Positions 53,300 through 64,000 of a stretch of DNA of 64,000 nt are shown one piece after another (positions within the stretch are counted from its first letter, which is position 1; each line of letters begins with the position of its first letter). The position numbers and the translations under genes were made by a program. The stretch covers positions 11,703,716 through 11,767,715 of the forward strand of contig NC_087067.1 of assembly GCF_963678635.1 (NCBI RefSeq), read 5' to 3'. The notes under the pieces were generated by a model, which saw only the letters and a program-made list of their open reading frames with translations, did no database searches and was not told where the DNA came from. Origin of the DNA: Symsagittifera roscoffensis. Its lineage: Eukaryota; Xenacoelomorpha; Acoela; Convolutidae.

Positions 53300-54262
53300 G
53301 AAAAGTTTCAGAGTGCAGTCCTGCTATTGAGCGCAAAACAAATTTGAGGAGTTCATACACATGAAGCTTGAACTGTTAGACTTTTCATCATTAAAAACAT
53401 GAATGCTTTCATATTTTCTTTTGAAAAAAATCAATCGAATAATTGTCTTTTGGATAAAAAAAGTGGTAAAAGGTTTGTAGGAAATGCAATCGTACACCAA
53501 TATTCCATATTGCAAAATGGGCTTAATATTAGAGTTTACTGGTTGGAAGCACTCTTAAGAGATAGACTTACTTGTACCGTTTTGTCCATATTTAGAGATG
53601 ATTAATTCAAAGTTAGCCTTTTATTTGTAGCTTCTAAGTCTTGTTTGAAGCTCTCAACCGTGCAGTTTAGTCCAGTGATGTTGGTGTCGTCGGCAAATAA
53701 AAAAACTTTGCTAAATTTTCAGTTTTTTGGGAGGTCGTTTTTATATAAGAAACAGCAAAGGTCCCTGAATGGATCCCTGTGGGACACCACATTTCAGATT
53801 TCGCCACGCTGATCGCGTTTCAACAATTTGGACAAGTTTTTTGCGGTGCTTCAAGTAACTTTTATACCAAAGTAAACTTTTTCCACTGACACCATACATT
53901 TCTAAGTTATAAAAAAAACTCGTCATCCAGTGTGTCAAAAGCTTTTTTTTAAATCAAGAAAAATTGTTTTCTTGTGTGATTTAGTTTTATCTAAGCGACG
54001 TTTCTCTGTTACTGCGACAATAGCATCAATAGTACTGTTTTTTTTCGGAAACCAAACTGTTTGATATAATTTAGTGAGTTTGTTTCAAGATAGCTGTACA
54101 CTCGGTTGTACATTGCCGTTCAAATACCTTACTCCAGGTTACAAGAAGTGATATTGGTCGATAGTTACTGACATCCAATTTCGATCCTGCTTTGTATAAA
54201 GGATATACTACCGCTTGAGCCAGAGCGAGTGGTAGGAAAACATCCTGATGTATAAAATAGTT
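53300..54262 (-). pseudogene. LINE reverse transcriptase fragment (broken)
   Basis: Minus strand, in order: VVYPLYKAGSKLDVSNYRPI and SLLVTWSKVFER (about 54,210-54,130), a fingers piece near 54,050, then TIFLDLKKAFDTLDD (motif A), frameshifted in a run of A at about 53,945. An open stretch 53,938-53,741 has YNLEMYGVSGKSLLWYKSYL and KCGVPQGSIQGPLLFLI (motif B). Motif C FADDTNITG lies at about 53,700-53,675 in another frame. The C-terminal domain is partly open at 53,515-53,324 (LQYGILVYDCISY, FIQKTIIRLIFFKR). These motifs are those of the jockey/CR1 group. Several frameshifts; no endonuclease domain. Confidence 0.87.
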
Positions 54263-57200
54263 TAAATATTGTCCTTCTTAGAATCTCTGAAACCTCAAGC
54301 TCGCCTTTTCAGCTAAAATTGCGCCCTTGTGCTTCATTTAGTGATGAGATTTGGTCCACGTTTCTGAAAATTATTTTTTTTAATCTGATTTTTTTTATAG
54401 CTTTTTTGTGTGCATTTTGATTTTACGATTATTTTTATGTGATTTTTATGACGTTGATAATTTTCAAGATTTTTCCCATTGCTTACTTCTTAATGATATG
54501 CCGTGTTTTGTTATCCATGATTCTTTTCTGTCTGATAAAAAGTAGGAACGGTAGTCTTTATTTTCAAAAACAAACTAGCTAAGACTATCTAAAACCTCAC
54601 CCTTGTCTTTTTTTGTAGAATCTGCGCCGTTTTGAATCGTTTGATGATGAGATTAGGTCCGTGCTTCTGAACTACTGATTTTTTGTCACGCATAGTGTTC
54701 AATTGTTATATGTGCATTAATGTTTTAATATTTTTCTGTTAATTTAATTTAGTCAGTTTATTTCAACTTCGTGAATTTGATAGAAGCTTTTAAAGCTTAC
54801 TTTTTGAAGATATCGGTGCGTTTCTGATTTTTTGTTACAATTCTTGATGATCTAAAGTAAAACATGTTTATTATCTTCGTTTTTAATTGTACGCTTGCTA
54901 AGAACAGCTGAAACTTTATTCTTGCGTTTTTATTTGCAGAATCCGCGCCTCTAAGATTTGGTTGGTGATGAGATTTGGTCCGTGTTTCTGAACAATTGAT
55001 TATCTTTCTCAATCTGATTTTCACATGCTGTTCCTGATTTATGGTAACACATATTTCTGGTCTAATTTTAAGTTTGTTTAGAATAGTCTTTTTCAAATAT
55101 GGTCCTTATAAAAATCTCTGAAACCTCAAGCTCGCCTTTTTAGCTAAACTGCGCCTTTGTGCTTCATTTGGTTGAAAGATTCGGTCCACGTTTCTGAATG
55201 TTTTATTTTGATTTTTCAGTAGCTTTCTTGTGTGCGTCTCGATTTTGTTATAATAATGTGATTTTTATGATGTCGTGACTTTGTTTGATTTTTTTGATTG
55301 ATTACTTTCTAGTGATATGCCATGTTTCTAATCCAGAAACATTTTCATTTTGATTAAAATAAAACCTGTTTTTTGTCTTCATTGTCAAAAACAAACTTGC
55401 TGAGATTATCTGAAACCTCGCAATTGTCTTTTTTGTAGAATCTACGCCTTTTTGATTCGTTTGATGATGAGATTAGGTCCGTGTTTCTGAACTACTGTTT
55501 ATTTTAGTCAATCTGATTATTCAATTAGTTTTTATGTGTGCATCAATTTTTTATTGTTCTCTTAATTTGATTTACTCTGTATGTTTCAACTTCGTGATTT
55601 TGATTGATGCTTCTAAAGCTTACTTAATGATGATTTCCCGTGTTTCTGATCCTTGATTAATATTCTTTCTGATCAAAAGTAAAACCTGTTTATTTTCTTC
55701 GTCTTTACTTGTTCCCTTGCTAAGAGCAATTGAAGCTTTCACATGGCGTCTGTAGAATCTACGCCCTTTTGATTCGATTGGTTTTGAAATTTGGTCCGTG
55801 TTTCTGAACTACTGATTGTGCTTTATTGTTTTGTTAATTTGATTTGGTCTGTATATTTCAACTTCGTGAATTTGATAGAATCTTTTAATGCTTACTTTAT
55901 GACGATATCCTGTTCTTCTGATTTTTTTGTTAATTCTTTCTGATCTAAAGTAAAACGTGCTTTTTATCGTTTTGAAATGTACGCTGGCTAAGAACAGTTA
56001 AAAATTTTCCACTGTCCTTTGATCTGGTTGGTGATGAGATTTGGTCCGTGTTTCTGAACAAATGATTATCTTTCTCAATCTGATTTTTACAAGCTGTTCC
56101 TGATTCATTGTGACACATCTTTTTGTCTAAAATTAAACTTGTTCAGAATAGTATTTTTCAAATATAGTCAATCTCTGAAACGTCAAGCTGGCCATTTTAG
56201 CAAAAATTGCGCCCATGTGCTTCATTTGGTGAACAGATTTGGTCCACTTTTCTGAATATTGTTTTTGTTTCAATCTGAGTTTTCAGTAGCTTTTTTGTGT
56301 GCATAGTAATTTTGCGATTATTTTTATGTAATTTTTATGACGTCGTGAATTTGTTAGATGTTTTTCTTTGCTTACTTTCTAATGATATGCCGTGTTTGTA
56401 ATCCAGGCTTCCTTTCATTTTCATCAAAATAAAACCTGTTTATATCTTAATTTCCAGAAACAAACTTGGCAAGATTATCTGAAACCTCACCCTTGTCTTT
56501 TTTGTAGAATCTACGCCTTTTTGATTAGTTTGATGATGAGATTAGGTCCGTGTTTCTGAACCACTGATTATTTTAGTCAATATGATCATTTGATTTTTTT
56601 TGTGTTCATCAATATCTTGTTATTGTTCTCCTAATTTGATTTACTCTGTATCTTTCAACTTCGTGAATTTGATTGATGTTTTTAAAGCTTACTTAATGAT
56701 GATTTCCCGTGTATCTGATCCTTGATTGATAGTCTTTCTGATCAAAAGTGGAACCTCTTTATAATCTGCGTTTTTTTTGTACGCTTGCTAAGAGCAATTG
56801 AAATTTTAACATGGCGTCTGTAGAATCTCCGCTCTTTTGATTCGATTGGTTATGAGATTTGGTCCGTGTTTCTGATGAACTACTGATTACGTGCGATAAT
56901 TTTGTGTTATTGTTTTGGTAATTTGATTTAGTCCGTATATTTCAACTTCGTGAATTTGATAAAACCTTTTAATGCTTACTTTTTTGAAGATATCCTGTTT
57001 TTTTTCTGATTTTTTGTTACAATTCTTTCTGATCTAAAGTAAAACATGCTTTTTGTCGTTTTTACATGTACGCTGGCTAAGAACAGCTGAAACTTTTTTC
57101 TTGCGTTTTTATTCGCAGAAGCCACTGTTCTTTGGTTTGGTTGGTGATGAGATTTGGTCCGTGTTTCTGAACAAATGATTATCTTTCTCAATCTGATTTT

Positions 57201-60200
57201 CACAAGCTGTTCCTGATTTATGGTAACACATATTTCTGATCTAAAATTAAGTTTGTTCAGTATAGTGTTTTTCAAATATGGTCCTTCTATGAATTCATTC
57301 TATGAATCTCTGAAACCTCAAGCTGGCCATTTTAGCAAAAGTTGCGCCCATGTGCTTCATTTGGCGAAGAGATTTGTTCCATGTTTCTGAATTTTTTTTT
57401 TCAATCTGATTTTTTAGTAGCTTTTTTGTGTGTGCGTCTTGATTTTGCGATTATTTTTATTTGATTTTTATGACGTCGTGAATTTGTTAGATGTTTTTCT
57501 TTGCTTACTTCCAATGATACGCCGTGTTTCTAATCCAGGCTCCCTCTCATTCTGATCAAAATAAAACCTGCTTCTATCTTAATTTTCAAAAACAAACTTG
57601 CTAAGGTTATCTGAAACCTCACACTCGTCTTTTTTTTTGTACAATATACGCCTTTTTGATAAGTTTGATGATGAGATTAGGTCCGTGTTTCTGAACTACT
57701 GGTTATTTTAGTCAATCTGATTATTCAATTGTTTTTTATGTGTTCATCAATATTTTGTTATTGTTCTCTTAATTTGACTTACTCTGTATGTTTCAAACTC
57801 GTGAATTTGATTGATGCTTTTAAAACTTACTTAATGATGATTTACCGTGTTTCTGATCCTTGATTATTATTCTTTCTGATCAAAAGTAAAAACTGTTTAT
57901 AATCTTCGTTTTTACTTGTACCCTTGCTAAGAGTAATTGAAATTTTAACATATCCTCTGTAGAATCTACGCTCTTTTGTTTCGATTGGTTATGAGATTAG
58001 GTACGTGTTTCTGAACTACTGATTATTTTAGTCAATCTGATTATTCAATTAGTTTTTATGTGTGCATCAATATTTGGTTATTGTTCTCTAATTTTGGTTT
58101 ACTGTGTTTCAACTTCGTGAATTTTATTGATGCTTTTGAAGCTTCCTTAAAGATGATTTCCCGTGTTTCTGATCCTTGATTTATATTCTTTCTGATCAAA
58201 AGTAAATCCTGTTTATAATCTTCATTTTTTTGTACCATTGCTAGGAACAACTGAAAATTTAAAATGGCGTCTGTAGAATCTACGCCCTTTTGATTCGATT
58301 GGTTTTGAAATTTGGTCCGTGTTTCTGAACTACTGATTATGTGCATTGCTGTTTTGTCATTGTTCTGTTAATTTGATTTAGTCAGTATGTTTCATGTTCC
58401 TGAATTTGATAGATCTTTTAATGCTTACTTTATTCAGATATCCTGTGTTTCTTATCTTTTGTTAGAATTCTTTCTGATCTAAAGTTAAACATGCTTATTT
58501 TCTTTGGTTTTAAATGTACGCTTGCTAAGAACAAGTGAAACTTCTTTCTTCCTATATTATTTGGAGAACACGCCTATTTGATTTTGGTTGGTGTTGAGAT
58601 TTGGTCCTTGTTTCTGAACTACTGATTATGTGCATCAACGTTTTTTTATTGTTTTGCTAACTTGATTTACTCAGTGTATTTCAACATCGTGAATTTGATA
58701 GAAGCTTTTAATGCTTACTTTTTGAAGATATCCTCTGTTTCTGTTTTTTTGTTACAATTCTTTCTGATCTAAAGTAAAACGTGCTTTTTATCGTTTTGAA
58801 ATGTACGCTGGCTAAGAACAGCTGAAAATTGTCCACTGTCCTTTGATCTGGTTGGTGATGAGATTTGGTCCGTGTTTCTGAACAAATGATCATCTTTCTC
58901 AATCTGATTTTTACAAGCTGTTTCTGATTCATTGTAACACATCTTTTTGTCTAAAATTAAACTTGTTCAGAATACTATCTTTCAATTATGGTCCTTATAA
59001 GAATCTCTGAAACCTCAAACTGGCCATTTTAGCAAAAGTTGCGCCCATGTCCTTCATTTGGTGAAGAGATTTGGTCCTTTTTTCTGAATATTGTTTTTGT
59101 TTCAATCTCAGTTTTCAGTAGCTTTTTTGTGTGCATAGTAATTTTGCGATTATTTTGATGTGTTTTTTATGACGTCGTGACTTGTCAGATGTTTTTCTTT
59201 GCTTACTTTCTAATGATATGCCGTGTTTGTTATCCAGGCTTCCTTTCATTTTGATCAAAATAAAACCTGTTTATATCTTAATTTCCAGAAACAAACTTGG
59301 CAAGATTATCTGAAACTTCACCCTTGTCTTTTTTGTAGAATCTACGCCTTTTTGATTAGTTTGATGATGAGATTAGGTCCGTGTTTCTGAACCACTGATT
59401 ATTTTAGTCAATATGATCATTTGATTTTTTTTGTGTGCATCAATGTTTTGTTATTGTTCTCTTAATTTGATTTACTCTGTGTGTTTCAACTTCGTGAATT
59501 TGATTGATGTTTTTAAAGCTTACTTAATGATGATTTCCCGTGTATCTGATCCTTGATCGATAGTCTTTCTGATCAAAAGTGGAACCTGTTTATAATCTGC
59601 GTTTTTTTTTGTACGCTTGCTAAGAGCAATTGAAATTTTAACATGGCGTCTGTAGAATCTCCGCTCTTTTGATTCGATTGGTTATGAGATTTGGTCCGTG
59701 TTTCTGATGAACTACTGATTATGTGCGATAATTTTGTGTTATTGTTTTGGTAATTTGATTTAGTCCGTATATTTCAACTTCGTGAATTTGATAAAAACTT
59801 TTAATGCTTACTTTTTGAAGATATCCTGTTTTTTTTTCTGATTTTTTGTTACAATTCTTTCTGATCTAAAGTAAAACATGCTTTTTGTCGTTTTTAAATG
59901 TACGCTGGCTAAGAACAGCTGAAACTTTTTTCTTGCGTTTTTATTCGCAGAAGCCACTGTTCTTTGGTTTGGTTGGTGATGAGATTTGGTCCGTGTTTCT
60001 GAACAAATGATTATCTTTCTCAATCTGATTTTCACAAGCTGTTCCTGATTTATGGTAACACATATTTCTGATCTAAAATTAAGTTTGTTCAGTATAGTGT
60101 TTTTCAAATATGGTCCTTCTATGAATTCCTTCTATGAATCTCTGAAACCTCAAGCTGGCCATTTTAGCAAAAGTTGCGCCCATGTGCTTCATTTGGCGAA

Positions 60201-63200
60201 GAGATTTGTTCCATGTTTCTGAATTTTTTTTTTTCAATCTGATTTTTTAGTAGCTTTTTTGTGTGTGCGTCTTGATTTTGCGATTATTTTAATTTGAGTT
60301 TTATGACGTCGTGAATTTGTTAGATGTTTTTCTTTGCTTACTTCCAATGATACGCCGTGTTTCTAATCCAGGCTCCCTCTCATTCTGATCAAAATAAAAC
60401 CTGCTTTTATCTTAATTTTCAAAAACAAACTTGCTAAGGTTATCTGAAACCTCACACTCGTCTTTTTTTTTGTAGAATATACACCTTTTTGATAAGTTTG
60501 ATGATGAGATTAGGTCCGTGTTTCTGAACTACTGGTTATTTTAGTCAATCTGATTATTCAATTGTTTTTTATGTGTTCATCAATATTTTGTTATTGTTCT
60601 CTTAATTTGACTTACTCTGTATGTTTCAACCTCGTGAATTTGATTGATGCTTTTAAAACTTACTTAATGATGATTTACCGTGTTTCTGATCCTTGATTAT
60701 TATTCTTTCTGATCAAAAGTAAAAACTGTTTATAATCTTCGTTTTTACTTGTACCCTTGCTAAGAGTAATTGAAATTTTAACATATCCTCTGTAGAATCT
60801 ACGCTCTTTTGTTTCGATTGGTTATGAGATTAGGTACGTGTTTCTGAACTACTGATTATTTTAGTCAATCTGATTATTCAATTAGTTTTTATGTGTGCAT
60901 CAATATTTGGTTATTGTTCTCTAATTTTGGTTTACTGTGTTTCAACTTCGTGAATTTTATTGATGCTTTTGAAGCTTCCTTAAAGATGATTTCCCGTGTT
61001 TCTGATCCTTGATTTATATTCTTTCTGATCAAAAGTAAATCCTGTTTATAATCTTCATTTTTTTGTACCATTGCTAGGAACAATTGAAAATTTAAAATGG
61101 CGTCTGTAGAATCTACGCCCTTTTGATTCGATTGGTTTTGAAATTTGGTCCGTGTTTCTGAACTACTGATTATGTGCATTGCTGTTTTGTCATTGTTCTG
61201 TTAATTTGATTTAGTCAGTATGTTTCATGTTCCTGAATTTGATAGATCTTTTAATGCTTACTTTATTCAGATATCCTGTGTTTCTTATCTTTTGTTAGAA
61301 TTCTTTCTGATCTAAAGTTAAACATGCTTATTTTCTTTGGTTTTAAATGTACGCTTGCTAAGAACAAGTGAAACTTCTTTCTTCCTATATTATTTGGAGA
61401 ACACGCCTATTTGATTTTGGTTGGTGTTGAGATTTGGTCCTTGTTTCTGAACTACTGATTATGTGCATCAACGTTTTTTTATTGTTTTGCTAACTTGATT
61501 TACTCAGTGTATTTCAACATCGTGAATTTGATAGAAGCTTTTAATGCTTACTTTTTGAAGATATCCTCTGTTTCTGTTTTTTTTGTTACAATTCTTTCTG
61601 ATCTTAAGTAAAACGTGCTTTTTATCGTTTTGAAATGTACGCTGGCTAAGAACAGCTGAAAATTGTCCACTGTCCTTTGATCTGGTTGGTGATGAGATTT
61701 GGTCCGTGTTTCTGAACAAATGATCATCTTTCTCAATCTGATTTTTACAAGCTGTTTCTGATTCATTGTAACACATCTTTTTGTCTAAAATTAAACTTGT
61801 TCAGAATACTATTTTTCAATTATGGTCCTTATAAGAATCTCTGAAACCTCAAACTGGCCATTTTAGCAAAAGTTGCGCCCATGTGCTTCATTTGGTGAAG
61901 AGTTTTGGTCCTTTTTTCTGAATATTGTTTTTGTTTCAATCTCAGTTTTCAGTAGCTTTTTTTGTGTGCATAGTAATTTTGCGATTATTTTGATGTGTTT
62001 TTTATGACGTCGTGAATTTGTTAGATGTTTTTCTTTGCTTACTTTCTAATGATATGCCGTGTTTGTTATCCAGGCTTCCTTTCATTTTGATCAAAATAAA
62101 ACCTGTTTATATCTTAATTTCCAGAAAAAAACTTGGCAAGATTATCTGAAACTTCACCCTTGTCTTTTTTGTAGAATCTACGCCTTTTTGATTAGTTTGA
62201 TGATGAGATTAGGTCCGTGTTTCTGAACCACTGATTATTTTAGTCAATATGATCATTTGATTTTTTTTGTGTGCATCAATGTTTTGTTATTGTTCTCTTA
62301 ATTTGATTTACTCTGTGTGTTTCAACTTCGTGAATTTGATTGATGTTTTTAAAGCTTACTTAATGATGATTTCCCGTGTATCTGATCCTTGATTGTTAGT
62401 CTTTCTGATCAAAAGTGGAACCTGTTTATAATCTGCGTTTTTTTTTGTACGCCTGCTAAGAGCAATTGAAATTTTAACATGGCGTCTGTAGAATCTCCGC
62501 TCTTTTGATTCGATATGTTATGAGATTTGGTCCGTGTTTCTGATGAACTACTGATTATGTGCGATAATTTTGTGTTATTGTTTTGGTAATTTGATTTAGT
62601 CCGTATATTTCAACTTCGTGAATTTGATAAAAACGTTTAATGCTTACTTTTTGAAGATATCCTGTTTTTTTCTGATTTTTTGTTACAATTCTTTCTGATC
62701 TAAAGTAAAACATGCTTTTTGTCGTTTTTAAATGTACGCTGGCTAAGAACAGCTGAAACTTTTTTTCTTGCGTTTTTATTCGCAGAAGCCACTGTTCTTT
62801 GGTTTGGTTGGTGATGAGATTTGGTCCGTGTTTCTGAACAAATGATCATCTTTCTCAATCTGATTTTTACAAGCTGTTTCTGATTCATTGTAACACATCT
62901 TTTTGTCTAAAATTAAACTTGTTCAGAATACTATTTTTCAATTATGGTCCTTATAAGAATCTCTGAAACCTCAAACTGGCCATTTTAGCAAAAGTTGCGC
63001 CCATGTGCTTCATTTGGTGAAGAGTTTTGGTCCTTTTTTCTGAATATTGTTTTTGCTTCAATCTCAGTTTTCAGTAGCTTTTTTGTGTGCATAGTAATTT
63101 TGCGATTATTTTGATGTGTTTTTTTATGACGTCGTGAATTTGTTAGATGTTTTTCTTTGCTTACTTTCTAATGATATGCCGTGTTTGTTATCCAGGCTTC

Positions 63201-64000
63201 CTTTCATTTTGATCAAAATAAAACCTGGTTATATCTTAATTTCCAGAAACAAACTTGGCAAGATTATCTGAAACTTCACCCTTGTCTTTTTTGTAGAATC
63301 TACGCCTTTTTGATTAGTTGGATGATGAGATTAGGTCCGTGTTTCTGAACCACTGATTATTTTAGTCAATATGATCATTTGATTTTTTTTGTGTGCATCA
63401 ATGTTTTGTTATTTTTCTCTTAATTTGATTTACTCTGTGTGTTTCAACTTCGTGAATTTGATTGATGTTTTTAAAGCTTACTTATTGATGATTTCCCGTG
63501 TATCTGATCCTTGATTGTTAGTCTTTCTGATCAAAAGTGGAACCTGTTTATAATCTGCGTTTTTTTTGTACGCTTGCTAAGAGCAATTGAAATTTTAACA
63601 TGGCGTCTGTAGAATCTCCGCTCTTTTGATTCGATATGTTATGAGATTTGGTCCGTGTTTCTGATGAACTACTGATTATGTGCGATAATTTTGTGTTATT
63701 GTTTTGGTAATTTGATTTAGTCCGTATATTTCAACTTCGTGAATTTGATAAAAACTTTTAATGCTTACTTTTTGAAGATATCCTGTTTTTTTCTGATTTT
63801 TTGTTACAATTCTTTCTGATCTAAAGTAAAACATGCTTTTTGTCGTTTTTAAATGTACGCTGGCTAAGAACAGCTGAAACTTTTTTCTTGCGTTTTTATT
63901 CGCGGAAGCCACTGTTCTTCGGTTTGGTTGGTGATGAGATTTGGTCCGTGTTTCTGAACAAATGATTATCTTTCTCAATCTGATTTTCACAAGCTGTTCC
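54263..64000. repeat. Satellite array, right block, higher-order unit ~2.83 kb
   Basis: The same GGTCCGTGTTTCTGAAC monomers continue, but the regular period is longer. GAAGATATCCTGTTTTTTT landmarks fall at about 56,985, 59,816 and 62,652 (2,831-2,836 bp) and again at 63,773 (about 1,120 bp). GAAGATATCCTCTG falls at 58,726 and 61,557 (2,831 bp). The segments 56,980-59,810 and 59,812-62,640 are nearly identical. From 54.3 to 56.2 kb the monomers are more diverged. The array runs off the right edge. Repeated minus-strand ORFs (ETRTKSHHQPNQ-type) simply follow the monomer. Confidence 0.95.

Larger units (their letters stand above)
52525..54262 (-). mobile_element. 5'-truncated CR1/jockey-like non-LTR retrotransposon inserted in the satellite
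   Basis: On both sides the satellite is interrupted within the same word: TTTTTCAG on the left at 52,525 and AAATATTGTCC on the right at 54,263, where intact monomers read TTTTTCAAATATGGTCC. The insert carries an RT on the minus strand and a poly(A) signal AATAAA (minus strand 52,542-52,537) just before its left end, followed by a short TTCT-type tail. The 5' end is cut within the RT, as usual for LINE insertions. Confidence 0.88.

Noticed and set aside
45597-63990. Repeated minus-strand ORFs of 60-104 codons with ETRTKSHHQPNQ-type sequence as a protein family
   Set aside because: They recur strictly with the satellite period, vary in length with single-base changes and have no start or codon-use signal. 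They are translations of the monomer.
45430-64000. CRISPR-like array because of the regularly recurring GGTCCGTGTTTCTGAAC word
   Set aside because: The spacing is 200-320 bp, the intervening sequence is itself repeated, and the host is a eukaryote with spliced genes.

Overview
The window looks like an invertebrate animal genome. The only host gene is the 5' part of a spliced TM9SF3 (nonaspanin) gene. It has small introns (63, 67, 76 and 200 bp) mixed with long ones (1.35 kb and over 20 kb). Almost everything else is decayed mobile DNA: BEL/Pao and Ty3/gypsy LTR-element remains, at least three Penelope-like elements (PLEs) with GIY-YIG domains, a non-LTR element with a PHD finger and a restriction-like endonuclease, a CR1/jockey-like LINE, tRNA-derived short elements and a large satellite. 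GIY-YIG PLEs together with BEL/Pao elements argue against a mammal. I cannot name the species.

Layout. 1-2,030 (minus): BEL/Pao pol remnant (RT end, RNase H, integrase). About 2,170-11,850 (plus): a Ty3/gypsy element in the order gag, protease, RT, integrase, acidic pol tail, followed by a long extra ORF (ORF3) with SGNH/GDSL-hydrolase signatures. 11,850-28,900: tandem segmental duplications that repeat the gypsy 3' half and ORF3 together with minus-strand PLE fragments. One breakpoint is near 12,677 (units of about 6.5 kb) and the other near 22,297 (units of about 5.63 kb). 28,900-30,490: small repeats and another PLE fragment.

30,492-39,985 (minus): a PHD-RT-endonuclease retroelement whose middle has been amplified in tandem. 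There is one PHD finger and one endonuclease, five copies of the RT QGDP/YLDD segment and nine copies of the post-RT linker. Long units are about 1,017 bp and short units about 643 bp.

40,962-43,491 (plus): TM9SF3 exons 1-6, encoding 257 residues with signal peptide, luminal domain and first membrane segment. The remaining exons are not in the window, so intron 6 is at least 20.5 kb if the gene is intact. 45,430-64,000: a satellite inside that intron, built on copies of GGTCCGTGTTTCTGAAC. Its higher-order period is about 1.10 kb on the left and about 2.83 kb on the right. A 5'-truncated LINE sits inside it at about 52,525-54,262.

No mobile element here has an intact full-length coding region. 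Most carry frameshifts and stops, so they are best read as pseudogenes. The observations most worth following are the SGNH-like ORF3 carried in duplicated copies by the gypsy-type element, the internal amplification of the PHD-RT-endonuclease element, and the higher-order satellite within a conserved housekeeping gene.
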